DNA of 64,000 nucleotides from Delphinus delphis (Eukaryota; Chordata; Mammalia; Artiodactyla; Delphinidae), in contig NC_082700.1 of NCBI RefSeq assembly GCF_949987515.2, forward strand, positions 34,497,380 to 34,561,379. The letters are read 5' to 3'. Position 1 is the first letter of the stretch. Each line of letters starts with the position of its first letter. Of this stretch, positions 12,629-24,633 are shown in pieces. The position numbers and the translations under genes were made by a program. Below the pieces are notes generated by a model, which saw nothing but the letters and a program-made list of their open reading frames with translations, had not been told where the DNA came from and ran no database searches.

Positions 12629-13400
12629 ATGCTCAGAAGGGCCCCACGCTTGCTTGGTTTCATGCTCTGCTATTGCTGTCTTGAAATTCTTAATGACTTT
12701 ATCTTTGAACTTACGTTTGTAAGTAAACTTTATGGGACAATAAAATATACGCATGAGCAGAGGAGGCATGTGCAATATGTGTGTCTGCCACCATTCCTGC
12801 TGCCCCATTCACATCTAGTTTTCACCCTGCTTATGGTGTGCTTTCCATGACATGCTTATTTGGTACCCATTTAGAGTCTTACTGAGTTCCACCAGAATTC
12901 TGTGCTACTGGTCACATCCAAGACTAAGTGAAGGTGTTAAGAGCTCCGGGAGGCCATGCTTTCCATTTGGATCTGAACTTACTTCTAACACAGAAAGAAA
13001 GCAGTTTGTTTTTTAAGAAAGAAGAATGTCCAAGGAATCTTATCATATCCTTTCTTACTCGTGTTACTTCCCAATATTAGCCAAACACTTCTGCTGAAAA
13101 AGATGACATATAAGAAAAAGAGAAGAGAGAACAACCCATAGAACCCATTTAGGGCTCACCCTAATCTAGTATGATGTCATTTTATCTCGATTCTATCTGA
13201 AAAAAGAATTTACGTGTGCACATTCACAGGTTCCAGGTAAACGTGAATTTGGGGAGGACACTATGCACCCCGGTGCAAATACTTTCAACAACACCTTTTC
13301 TTTGCAGTTTGAAAAAGAGGCACTATATTTTCATTTTGCACTGGAGCCCACACATTATGTCACTTTTTACTGTTAGAGCCCATGTTGGAAAGTGGGGCTT
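12629..13400. repeat. Probable cetartiodactyl interspersed repeat, unnamed
   Basis: The tract 'tgctctgctattgctgtcttgaaattcttaatgactttatc' and, further on, 'tattttcattttgcactgg' recur in artiodactyl genomes in my memory, but I cannot assign a family. It may be a continuation of copy A; copy B lacks it. Confidence 0.35.
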
Positions 13401-14233
13401 CAGGAGACAGCCAAGTGAGTCTGTCAACTGAATTCTAGAATTATCCAGACTTACCCACTTTATTGCAGCAAGTTGGTGCCAGGCAAACCCATGTGAAAGG
13501 GGCATGTCCACAGTGGAGCAGAGAACTTTTGTCTCTCTATCACCAGACTCACTCCCAAGATGAAGGAAAGAAGAGCTTAGCAAAGCATGGCCAGTTATTC
13601 TTCCCAACTTTGCCAGTCAAGTAGGTCACCTCACCTAGCCAGTGTCAGTGAATATAAGAGCAGGGAGGTTAAAAGTTATACTACTCAAATTCCCTTCACA
13701 TGCTTGTACCATTAGGAACGAGAAGGGAAATTGTCACTAATGCTTCCCTGGTTTTTTCAATCTCTTAACCCACTCAACTATGCCTTTAAGCCTGTAATTA
13801 ATGGAATGTGGCTCTCCCTTCAGGAAAAAGAAAAGACCTTTATCAGGACAGTCCTGCTCACACTGTTATGGGGCTACTCATTTGAGTGGCCTCCGGGAAC
13901 TGCTGGTGGACAACTTAGAGTTTCATCGCAGATGTCTCTGATATGGGTGAGAAATTGCCTTAATTTAAGTTAACTCCAGGGCTACTCATATCCAATGATC
14001 AGAAACAACTTTTTGTTCTACCAGACATCCACAGCACAGCTAACCATAGAAAGTTGATGAGGTTAAATGACAAACTAAGATTAAATACATGAAAGCATCC
14101 AGTAATACAATTCAGAAATCATAGAAATGTTGCAAATGTGAAAGTACACCTGTATCAGATTCTTCACAGAGAAATTAAAAGGGCACACATTAAATGCTCT
14201 TATGAATTAAGGTCCCAAAGTATTAAAGTCCAA
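13401..14233. other. Intergenic, no feature recognised
   Basis: No gene, no clear repeat. Confidence 0.5.
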
Positions 14234-14474
14234 TTTTGAAATCAAGTTTCCTTGTTACTGTGGGTTAAAAATCCAAAGTCCTAAATGTCCATAAACCATC
14301 CTCCCAAATGTACATTTGGTTCATTCTCAGTGACAGGGCTTTCATTGCCTGAATGGGACTGAGGCCTCCTTCAGTATCTGTAGCTTAGATTTCTGTCACT
14401 GACACGGGTGTGGGTCTCTCAGGGCCTTGGCTGTTTTATCAGTTTATCAAGTCTCTCATGAACCATGCTTTTAA
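14234..14474 (+). repeat. ~240-bp direct repeat, copy B
   Basis: Second copy of the repeat at 12400-12628, in the same orientation and 1.83 kb away. It begins at the same base pattern ('ttttgaaatcaag') but lacks the 'cagaagggcccc' continuation, reading instead into 'aaagagtctaaagag'. Differences are scattered, so the duplication is not recent. Confidence 0.8.
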
Positions 14475-15490
14475 AGAGTCTAAAGAGTTACTAAGATACA
14501 ATTTGATTTTACAGCACTATCCCCAAAATTTAAAAACAATCTCAAAAGCAAGCCAATCAATCCCCCACTCCTAGAGGAGAGAAACTAGGCACATTTTTGT
14601 TCCCAGAATCCAGTACAGAATTTGACCAAAGAACAAAGCAGAAATTCAATGGCATTTGAGAGAAAGATAAAGTCTCTTTCATTTTAGCCTCAATAGGATG
14701 TCCATTAGTCTATGCCATTTCACTGAAATTTCTGACCTGTGAACTTCGAACCAGGAGGAATCTTTGAAGCCTGATGTTGATTTGTCACTATGAATTTGCC
14801 ACGTGAAATGCACAGCCCTGAGCATCTGTCACACGTGGACTCTTGAGTTATCCTTCCTCTTTGATGACCTTGTGGTTCACACTGCAGTACTGAACTGATT
14901 ACGGGTTCTGTGAAGTGACATTACACCTCCAGTTGTGATGCGTAGATTTGACAGTCATGCAGCCATGGCCATTTTCACTGCCTCCTGTTATGGAACTGCA
15001 TAGACCAAAGGTGGCTGCCTTTAAGAGAACATTTCTTTCTCCAACATAATTGACAAATCCAGTGTCAGCTTGGGTCCACATGTAAAGGGAGTCACTTCAG
15101 CCTACAGTAGACCCTATGTGTCAATGCCGACAAGTTCTACAAAACATGTTTTCCTTACAATTGAGTCTTTGTCTCAGTCAAGCCTGCTTGGGAAAAACTG
15201 TACCTGAAGAGTAAGGCAAGGTGGACGGCTGCCTGAGACTTTCCTGCCCTGTAAACTCTTGCACACTTTCAAGTCAAGTGCCAGGTAATGGTCTCTGTAT
15301 ACTGAAGACCCTCCAGGTGCTTTATTCAGGTATTCAGGTATTATTCAGCTCCAGGTATTGCTCAGTCACCTGGAACTCCCTAATGCCCTTTTTCTTTATG
15401 TCAGACCTTTACTTAAGTGGCTCGAAAGAAACAGCCAGTCTCCCACACCATAAGCTGCAGCCATCAGCCAAAATCAAAGTATCTTACGGC
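14475..15490. other. Intergenic, no feature recognised
   Basis: Mixed-composition DNA with no gene. A short local duplication of 'ttcaggtatt' at 15325-15345 is noted. Confidence 0.45.
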
Positions 15491-15965
15491 TGGTATAGTG
15501 GGTTGGATGGTGGCCCCCAAAAGGATATATCCATGTCCTAATCCTTGACTGTTACCTCATTTGAAAAAAAAAGTTTTGCAAATGTCATTAAGGATCTTGA
15601 GATGGGATTTCCATCCTATATTATCTGGATGGGTCCTAAATAGAATGACAATTGTCCTTATTATACAAGAAGGGCAGAGGGACATTTGAGACAGACAAAA
15701 GAGAAGATACAGACACAGAAAGGGGGTGATGTGAAGACAGAGACAAGAACTGAGTGATGTGGCCTGAAGCCAAGGAAGATGGCAACCACCAGAAGTTGAA
15801 AGAGGCAAGGGATAGAATCTCCCCTAGAGCATCTGTAGGGAGGGCAGCCTTGCTGACACCTTGATATCACACTTCTGGCCTCTACAACTGTGAGATAGTA
15901 CATTTCTATTGTGTTAAGCCTCCAAGTTTATTAGTCACCCAGCAAGCACGGGACACTTATACAGC
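15491..15965 (+). mobile_element. MLT1-like MaLR LTR
   Basis: Sense-strand MaLR LTR signature: 'tgggttggatggtggcccccaaaagg' at the 5' end, 'gaagacagagacaag', 'gctgacaccttgat', 'cttctggcctctacaactgtgag', then 'gtgttaagcctccaag'. Old solo LTR with no internal region seen. Confidence 0.75.
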
Positions 15966-17750
15966 ATGCCTTAAACCTTTTCTAGGCTTCAGCAGTTTAC
16001 TGCACAAACCTAAATATTTTCAAACAGTCAAAGGTCTCAACATCCCACCATACATTAAAAACCAAGGCACTAGACTAACTTCCTTGGCAGTAACAAAATA
16101 TCTTCCACATGGACATTTTGCTCTCTAAAATGTCCGCTCTTTTCTTTTTATTTCTCAGTGTTCCCAGGTAATGCACCAAGTGTTAGGGTCTTTTAATTAC
16201 CTTCCAGGAAGTACAATGCCTTAATTCCATTTGGTTTGGAATAAATTAGGAAATAAGATAAAAGTGAAAAGATGGAGGGCCGAATATTCCTGTTACTGTT
16301 TATAGCACTGGCTTGAGAATCCAGTTTCAATAAGATGATCACATAACGGAACCCCAGAATTGGGCAGATTTACTAACTAGTAATACACAGAATGAGAGAA
16401 ACAGAAGACACTCACTCACACTCTCAAGGAAGAGGACAGAATTAGTCAAGGCAAGCATGCTCACTTAATTCTTTTCAAGCTTTCTATATAAGTCACTTGA
16501 TCACCCTAGGGCAGAGTCAGTAAAGAAGCAGGGCTGAAAAGAACCTAAGAGCTCTCTTGACAGGACTGAAACATCAGGAATAGGAAAGGAACATTCTGTC
16601 ACTCCCCACCACCACCACCCCAGCAGTAAAAAATGATCATCCACATTGACAATGTAAAAGAAATCAGAAACGGACCCCTCCACATGCCTCAAAGGGAACA
16701 TGCAGACCTGTGTGCTTCTGGATTTTCTCACGAAAACCCCACACAATTTCTTTACTATTTCAGCCATGTATGGCCTAGCCCTACCCTCATACCTGTTTTT
16801 CTTGGTTTTGTAATAAAGAAACATAGGTGGAAATAAAGAAGAGCTATCAGGTAAAAAGATATAAAATAGTGGGAAAAATATTATAAGTAGAGTCAAGTAC
16901 CAGCACCATTTACTAAAAGTGAACTTTCAGCACCAACATTAATACTTTTTCCTGTTATATCTGTAAAGTGCTAATAAGTAATATGTACATGACAATTTTT
17001 AATTTATTCAAATCTCATTTTAATAACTAACTACTTCACAACAAGTAACATGCTAAGGCAACTTCAATAGATGAAAAAAGGTAGTCCCTGGCCCCAAGGA
17101 ATGTTGCCCAGGAGAACACACAGATATGTAAAAAATACAATCACAATACAGTGTAGCGAGTGCAACAATCAGGCATGCAGAAGTGCAAGGGTAGCAAAAA
17201 GGAGCATGTGATCACAACACTAAAAAGAAGACTGCACAAAAGACATAATATGTAAATTGAGTTTTGAAAAATGAAGTGGGTTTCCCAGGTGCCCCATAGG
17301 GAGAAAGGAATTCTTGGAGGAGAGAAAAACATAAATGAAGACAGTGAATTGTTCATATAATCCAGAAGTGAAGTAGGCAATGGCAGGAGAAATGATTGGA
17401 CACAGGCGTCATGAATACTTGCATGTCTGCATTTTAGCAAGTCCATTCTAAAGGAAACTTTGAGGATCAACTCAGGGCTCGGGGGCCGCGGGGGGACAGA
17501 ACTAGTCATTCCTGCAAGAAACACTGGAACCAGTTTCTACCAACCCACCAGATAAACGACTTCAAGGGCAACGTGGTATCACAGGAAGGGCTTGTTTCTG
17601 TGTTTCATTTGTTTTTAGTTCATTAGGCCTCACTTAAAATTCTGATTCCACAATGCACTTGCTTTGGGATCTTGAACAACACTCATAACCTCTGCAAGTT
17701 TCAGTATAGTAAGTTTATGTGATTACGTTCATCTGTAATATCCCTGTGTT
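15966..17750. other. Intergenic, weak old-repeat remnants
   Basis: Nothing gene-like. ORFs of 127 and 131 codons on the minus strand (17141-17524, 16501-16896) have low-complexity, hydrophobic composition and no splice or motif support. 17050-17240 loosely resembles the ancient repeat at 20.9 kb. Confidence 0.4.
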
Positions 17751-17752
17751 GC

Positions 17753-17772
17753 AATCTTAATTAATTAAGATT
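17753..17772. repeat. 20-bp perfect palindrome
   Basis: AATCTTAATTAATTAAGATT is its own reverse complement. It is followed by degenerate aatctt repeats up to about 17800. Most likely low-complexity origin. Confidence 0.9.
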
Positions 17773-17944
17773 AATTCATCTTAATCTTAATCTCAAATTC
17801 AGATCAAACACTAGTTCCTCTGTGACTTTTCCTCTGAACTGATTCAAAAGCCTTCTCTCCCGTTCTCATTTGGCTTCTCTTCTCTTCTGGAATCCCATAA
17901 GAACTTCTATGACCTCTTTGGTTTTTTTTGGTTGTTGTTGTCTG

Positions 17945-18115
17945 TTTGTTTGTTTTTTAATTGAAGTATAGTTGATTTACAATGTCATGTCAGTTTCAGG
18001 TGTATAGCACAGTGATTCCGTTTTCAGATTCTTTTCCCTTATAAGTTATTACAAAATATTGAGTATAGTTCCCTGTGCCATAGAGGAGATCCTTGTTGTA
18101 TCAATTCTATGCCTT
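17945..18115 (-). mobile_element. Cetartiodactyl L1 3' end, truncated
   Basis: Inverted L1 3' UTR: 'attgaagtatagttgatttacaatgt', 'ggtgtatagcacagtgatt', 'agttccctgtgcc'. The same 3' UTR occurs at 60051-60315. Strongly 5'-truncated, as is usual for L1. Confidence 0.85.
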
Positions 18116-19640
18116 CTCTGAATGACTGTAGCACTTGTTGTCTGTATCATTTTTATATCTGTTGTGGCTTTGTGACTGAAAATGAAAATTTTCTATTTGC
18201 TCATGTCCTGGCCCTTCCTTAAAAATGTGTTCATTTATCTATCTCATATTTATTGACTACATCTTAGACACCGTGTTAGCTGCTTGTTCTAGATGTTAGT
18301 AAAATATAGACCTTCCTGCTCAAAGGGTCACAGTATTTGTGGGAAAACAATAAAATGAACAACCTATGTCTCAAATAGCTTTGTACTTCCCAAAGAGAAC
18401 ACAACTCGTAGGTACAATAAATATATGTATTATACGTAAATGTATAAATAGTTAATGGCATTAAAAACTTGAGATAACTGCTTTTCTATTCTGAGGAAAT
18501 GATGATTATATTTCACCAGGAGCTCAATACCTCTCTGAGAATGAGGGCTTAACCCCCGACCTGACTCACTGCATCGCTTTCTTATATGAAAATGGACAAG
18601 TCTGTACATACTCTCTACAAAAAGTCTTATCTGGCATGAATTTCAGATAGCAAGAAGAAAAATTCAAGAGGTTCAGAGAAGCATCCAGAAGCTCAGATGA
18701 TTGTCTGGTACTAATACAACTTGCTTGACAGGAAAATAGAGCTGTAAACCTCACAATATTAGATAATCTTTTAAGAATTTCAAAACCTCCTGCTATTAAT
18801 TAGAAATCCTAGAAGAACCGCTTCTTTTAAAGCATACTGATAATATGCTTTGCAGCTTAATATTCAGAAGCCTATGTTTTGGCTAAGCGAGCTTCAAGAA
18901 AGAAGGAAAGTTGTGGTTCAGTTCCATCTACTCTGGAACCTCTGGTCAAAACATCTACTTCTGTGCTCAGCCATCTTATCATCTGCAAAATGGAGGCAAC
19001 TCTAAGAAAACATAGTTACAGAGATGTTGCACAGTTTCTTGTGTCATTGTCTTCATTTGTTTCAGAAAACCAATAACATCTAAGCTACTACTGCAAAGAG
19101 TGCAATGTTACTTGGGGTCATCTAGTGCAGCTCTGTCAAAGTAAAGAAAAGGAAAGGGGCCTAGAATAACTATAATTTTCCCAAGAGGACACTACTATTT
19201 TATGGTAAATCTGAGTCAAGAACCCTGATCTCTTTGATGCCATTTCATTGTTCTTTCGTTGGGTTCTGAACAACCCAGAGAAAGAAAGAGAAATAAAACT
19301 CCTATGTGTTGTGTCACTGGTACAGGACGTGACAAGATTGGAATTGGAGAACTACATATTAACAGATATTTGGGAAATTCTTCAAACTAATTAAGATATA
19401 TACCAGGTACATAAAAAACAGTATGTTTTCTCAAGATGATTCTGTGGAATGAACAGAACTGGTAACTGAAGGTGTCTGTGTGCTGCAGTTCCAAACAGGA
19501 TGGGTGAATGCCTGTTTTCTGGCACCTTTAAGACTCCACCCCAATATACACATTAAAATAAAATTAACATTTCAACTGGGTCATATTTAATTCTGCATGC
19601 ACTTGTAGGTCAGCAAAATATTCCATATATCATTTAAGTT
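18116..19640. other. Intergenic with degraded MIR-like pieces
   Basis: MIR-like text at about 18900-19060 (sense: 'ttcagttccatctactctgg', 'catctgcaaaatggaggcaa') and 19115-19255 (antisense). No gene. Confidence 0.45.
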
Positions 19641-19871
19641 GTCACTCACTTTTTTTTCTTTTTTTTTTTGCGGTACGCGGGCCTCTCACTGTTGGGGCCT
19701 CTCCCATTGCGGAGCACAGGCTCTGGATGCACAGGCTCAGTGGCCATACCTCACGGGCCTAGCCGCTCCACGGCATGTGGGATCTTCCCGGACCGGGGCT
19801 CGAACCCATGTCCCCTGCATCCGCAGGCGGACTGTCAACCACTGGGCCACCAGGAAAGCACGTCACTCACT
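19641..19871 (-). mobile_element. CHR-type SINE with target-site duplication
   Basis: Inverted body 19651-19861. The 10-bp duplication 'gtcactcact' lies at 19641-19650 and 19862-19871. The tail is T-rich with one interruption, and the end reads 'ccaccaggaaagc'. Confidence 0.95.
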
Positions 19872-20850
19872 CTTTAACTTGAGTTTTAATTTCTAAATGT
19901 CTTTCCAAACACAAAACACAGGTGGGAAAATGGTATATGGGAAGCTGCAGAGATGAAATAAGCTTACTTCATTCGGCATAAAGATGAATACCCAAACAAC
20001 TTCCTCATAGCTGAAAGTGTCCAAATCTACTATCTTCATTTTGTAGTCAAGGCTTCCGGAAAAATATGCTAACGGATTCCGAATTACCCAAATGCCCCAT
20101 ATCTGTTTCAGTAAGTATCATTATATATTATGGAAATTTTTCTCAGTGACAGAGAAAGATATCCTGGCAGAGGATCCCCCTGCCCATGACACAGAGATGA
20201 TGGTCTCAAGCTACCTTGAAGGCGTTGGAGCCCACTTTATCCATTACTAATATTAATGGAGGACAAAACTTCATATTCTGTTTGCTCTGTATTTGTTAAA
20301 TCACTTCTTCCCTTCATTAAAATGGGTGACACATAACTGAGTCTGTAGTGTGTGTATCATTGGAAACTGAACACATTTCTGTTGGTTTTATTAATGTCAT
20401 AGGTTTCTAGGGAGGGTCTACTAAATAACTAAGTCTAGTTTCACAGTTACAAATAAATTATGATGTAACTTTGAATAAATTAAGCTCATCATAAAGGAAG
20501 GATACTGATAGTTGCTACTACCCCTTCCTTGAGGGGCTCTTGTAAAGCACTGAATAAAGTAACAGAGATTTATATGCATGCATATATTTTCAATGATATT
20601 TGTACACACTTAAAAAGAACTCTACAGAATGCATTATAAAAACCTTGATGCTGTGTGTCCCTAGTTCCCAGCTCTCTCATTAAAACTATTTATATGAACA
20701 AAATGTTATCTATTAGGATAGCTATCAGAGTACTCCAAATACTACTTCTTGCAGTACCCTGTTCCAACCATTTGCCTTCCTCTTCCCATTAGTCCTTAAT
20801 TCAGAAACCCCAGAGATTTGTTCATTAATTTATGAACATATTTCTTCATT
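19872..20850. other. Intergenic, no feature recognised
   Basis: AT-rich. No gene or clear repeat. Confidence 0.5.
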
Positions 20851-20854
20851 CAGC

Positions 20855-21550
20855 CAAGAAAATTGATTGATCCCTTACCAAATTTCAGGCACCCTTCTTC
20901 AGTATATTTTATAGGCATGTTCAGGAAACACAGCAGTGATTAACACAGATGAATATAGCCTCTCTTGAGCTGAGGGGAGAGACAAAAGTAAAGAAGCAAA
21001 TATAAAATCATAGGTATAAATACATAAATAAAAATTGAATAAATGGTAGAATAACTAGTATATCAGGTAAGTGCTGGAGAAAAACAACAAGCAGGGAAGG
21101 GAGATGGAGATTGTTACCTGGTAGGAAGAGGCTGTGATCTGAAACTCAGTGATCACTGAGGGCTTCCTGGGGAAGATAAAATTTAAGAGGGAACCTAAGG
21201 TTGTAAGAGGGAGCAAGGTGCATATCTGAGAAGTGAATAGTACAGGCAGAGGGAACAGTCGGATGGAAAGGCAATGAGGCAAGAGTGGGTTTGGAGTATC
21301 CAAGGAGCAGAAAGGATGTCAGTGTGTGGAAAACGGAGCAAAGTGGAGAGGAGAAGGAAACAGTCAATAGGCCCAGATTTCTAGGGCTGTGGAGGCAACT
21401 TTTCTTTTCCTGTGAAGAAGCCATTGAAGAGACTAGAATGACATGATCTGACTTATGTTTTAACAGGATCTCTCTGGATGCCATGATGATTAGAGACTGC
21501 AGGAGAATAAGGACAAGCCCCAGAAGACCAATAGTTGATTCAAAGAAGTG
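20855..21550 (+). repeat. Long copy of an ancient mammal-wide repeat
   Basis: About 700 bp with a recognisable order: 'aaatttcaggcacc', 'gggcttcctggggaag', 'aggcagagggaacag', 'gaatgacatgatctgacttatgtttta', 'gatctctctggatgcc'. This is a common old mammalian repeat whose family I do not name. Minus-strand ORFs of 82-156 codons across it are shadows. Confidence 0.6.
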
Positions 21551-22279
21551 ATTTACTGAAACATGCACCTCCTCCTCAGTGAGGACGCAGAGCAGGGATC
21601 GGCAAATACTGGCCACAAATCAAATCAGGCGCTCAGCCTGGAACTGTGTGACTGAGAGCTAATAATGGTTCTCACGTTCAGAAAGTTTGTTGAAGAAGAA
21701 AGAGGAGGAGAAGTTACAGAAAGTGTATATGGCTCACAGAGCCTAAGATATCTAAAATCCAGAAAATGCTTTCCAACACCTGATGGAAGGCATCTGGCTG
21801 GTAGGAGGTCCTCAGCAAAATTTGGAAGAGGAATACATGAGTCAGTTAGTTCCTGAAAACACTGTAAAGTGATAGGTGTCAAGAAACATTTATGCCTTCA
21901 CCCTTAACCTTCACAAATGATGCCATTTCCATTGAGCTACTGAAAAATATATTCTGGCTTTCAAAACAGTAAACCGGAGGGCATTTTCTCACATAGGCAA
22001 GGTCATAAACAACTGTCAGCTAAAGCTGAAATAGCAACAAATCAAATAATAACAAAAACATTTTTATAGATTTTTAAACCTTACAAAGCATTTTCATGTT
22101 CATTATCTAATTTAATCCTCAAATCAATGCCATGAGATAGTTATTTTCCCATTAGAAATGACAACATGTTAAATGCTTAGTGATTGCTCAAGAAAAGCTA
22201 AAATCTTGAGTGTTACCTCTATTAATGCCAAGGTTGGGTGTTTTCCCATGGGAACACTGGATGCTAAAATCACCAGGGA
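21551..22279. other. Intergenic; small hAT and MIR remnants possible
   Basis: 'cagggatcggcaaatactggcc' near 21595 resembles a hAT-Charlie terminal fragment, and 22080-22200 is MIR-like in inverse orientation. Both are weak. Confidence 0.35.
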
Positions 22280-22800
22280 TTTTCAGCTCAAGATGGCAGA
22301 CTAGGAAATATATTTACTTTCTGGTCCTCCTGAAACCATACTTAAATAAAACTATAGAAATACCAAAATTCATCAACCAATAAAAGCCAAGACATTGTGG
22401 AAGTCATCAACCACAGAAAGATTTCAACACATTTCGAGAAGGCAAACAATGAAATGGAGGGGCCATGAATAAAATAATGAAGAAAAGATTACCCTAAGTA
22501 GGGTCTGCACAAAGCCAGTCAGCTTTTGCTGAGCTCTGTTTATACTAAAGGGCAGACGAAAGAAGAGGGGCTGAAAACAAGGAGACAAAAGTCATTTTAG
22601 GAAAAACAGTTCATTTAATGAGCTCCAGGGAACAGTCAGTCTGCTGCCATACTCACTCACATATTACAGTGGATTGTTGGTAAGCAAGACAAGAAAACAG
22701 GGAACAAACAAAGAAAAATCAAGACACTGTTTCTTACTGAACTCTTCTCAAATGAGATCAAGAAATTATGGTTCAATGCCATAGCTGTAAATCATTTCTG
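22280..22800 (+). mobile_element. L1 5' UTR-like fragment
   Basis: 'ctcaagatggcagactaggaa', 'tcctcctgaaacca', 'aaagatttcaacacattt' and 'ggcaaac' follow the order of the old L1M 5' leader. It ends without reaching an ORF. Confidence 0.6.
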
Positions 22801-23834
22801 CTCTTGGAGAGGTTAGAAAGGGCTTATAATATTTACCCTTTTTATTCAGACAGAATTTAGGTCTGAGCAAAAGCTTTTGTGTTCTCCAACTTCAACGTTT
22901 ATTGGGGATGAAAGTCCAAATTTGCTTTGACATACCATAAAAAGAATCTCATGAGCAGAGGGTCAAACTAGTTTTGGAATATATGAATTATGCCCAGTGT
23001 TATTTTAAATAGATTTTAAACTAAAATATATAAATTTTTACTGATCTATATGATTCTGGGTTCTGAAACTTCTACATGGTACATGCCAGATATATAACAC
23101 ACAATGTCAGTCAAAGGAGAGAGAAAACACTCCAATGAAGCAAGCCAAAGCAACAAGATTCGAACAAGGTAAAGTGATGTGTAGACCAAGACCAGGATTT
23201 TTCAATTCTTTCCTGTCATTCTGTAGCTTCCAGCTCCTGAATAACAACACATGTTTCCCTTGTCCTAGACACACAAGAGTGTGTCTCCAGGGCATAAGAA
23301 GCTCTAGAGTTACATATGTGTAGTAAAGAGTGCACCCAGCTGGCATACTCACAATGACCAAATTCTGTTGATCGTACTTTATTTTAAACCAATACATCGC
23401 TCCATGCTGAAGTTGCAATAAATGATATACTTGCTTTCTAGACATGAATGAGATGCCTTACTGGATATACTCCACGAAGGCCAGAGAAACTGGCTTCTAA
23501 TCCATACAGAATAATTCATTGATGAATTCCTTTCAGGATAGCCCATGATTTATCTAGAATATAAGCTTTACACACCTGGATCCTTCAAACTAGATCAAAG
23601 GGAAAAATCTAGGCTGCAAGCCTCAATTAGAAATGTGGGATGGTGCTATGCTGACAACTGGTGGTCCCTGACCTATCTTGTAAGATTAAAACCCAGTGTG
23701 GTGGATTCACGCTTTGAACAAAAGAACACCTCCTGCAGGGCAGTGTATGTGTTCATTACAGGTATGGCACTTAGGGCTAAGTATCATAAGGACTTCAAGA
23801 AAAAAAGAAAAAGTATCACATGAAGCATATATGA
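22801..23834. other. Intergenic, no feature recognised
   Basis: ORFs at 23107-23445 (minus) and 23545-23823 (plus) overlap one another in a region without splice, motif or composition support. I see no gene. Confidence 0.45.
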
Positions 23835-23940
23835 TAAGGAGGCACCAGAGTCCAGAGCACGAGCTCTGGAATCACACAGGCTTGCTTCGAATCCTGGCTA
23901 AGCCACTACCATCTGTGTACCCTGAAGAACAGTCAAAGGT
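23835..23940 (+). mobile_element. MIR SINE fragment
   Basis: 'gagtccagagcacgagctctggaatcacacaggcttgcttcgaatcctggctaagccacta' is a clear MIR 5'/core match in sense orientation. Confidence 0.8.
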
Positions 23941-23944
23941 TTAA

Positions 23945-24632
23945 ATGTTGTTTTACCAAATTTCGAAAAAGAAGTGAAGAAAGAACCTATCTGCCAGGAA
24001 GGGACATCGTGGGGTGCAGCATCCAGTTGGGTCTGGGCTCTGCATCCCCTGCTTAGAAACCTTCACTGTCTGGCTCATGGTGATGCTGGCAGCTCAGCAG
24101 CCAAGGAGAAGGTGCTCCTGTCTCCACGGCTCTCAGACAAGCTGGGGAGGTCCACGGAGGAGGCAGGCCACAGCCTGGAAATCTCTGGGTGTATTCTGCA
24201 CTCAGCTCTGAGCAGGCTCTGGCCTCTGGGCCCCGTTGCGGGGAAGGGCTGGCCGACACATAACCAGAGCTGAGGCGCCTGCAGAGCCGGTGCCCAGGTA
24301 GGGTGAGCTCTGGAGGAGAAGGCTTCCACAGCCCCCGACAGTCTCCGCGTGGTGGCCCATCCGGTGCCAAACACCTGCCACCCACAGCGAGAAGTCCCAG
24401 CCGCTAGAAAGTCCAGAAGGGCTCGGGTTCTTTGCCCTTGGGCCGGGTTTCTCCAGGGGCTGGGCTTCTGTGGCGCCCCCAGCCCACCCCCTTACCCGCC
24501 CGCCGTTGCTCTGTGACACGTACGATGGAATTTCGAGACCCAGGCTGAGCTGTCCAGTGTCCAGTGCGTGCTAGACCTAGAGAACAGTTAGAAGCTAGGG
24601 AGAAGTTCTCCCACTTTCACTCTCTTTTCTCA
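23945..24632. other. GC-rich, CpG-containing single-copy stretch
   Basis: GC content rises clearly above the flanks, with several CpGs near 24220-24520, and no repeat is recognised. Overlapping ORFs exist on both strands (for example minus 24053-24385 and 24202-24519), none recognisable. It leads straight into the tandem-repeat ORF at 24634 and ends in a pyrimidine-rich tract plus CAG, as a 3' splice site would. It could be intron or 5' flank of an unrecognised or dead gene. Confidence 0.4.
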
Positions 24633-24633
24633 G

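Noticed and set aside
17753..17772. 20-bp palindrome as a protein-binding site
   Set aside because: Embedded in low-complexity aatctt/ttaatt repeats; chance origin is more likely.
21146..21616. 156-codon minus-strand ORF
   Set aside because: Runs antisense through an ancient mammal-wide repeat; hydrophobic composition follows from the purine-rich sense strand.
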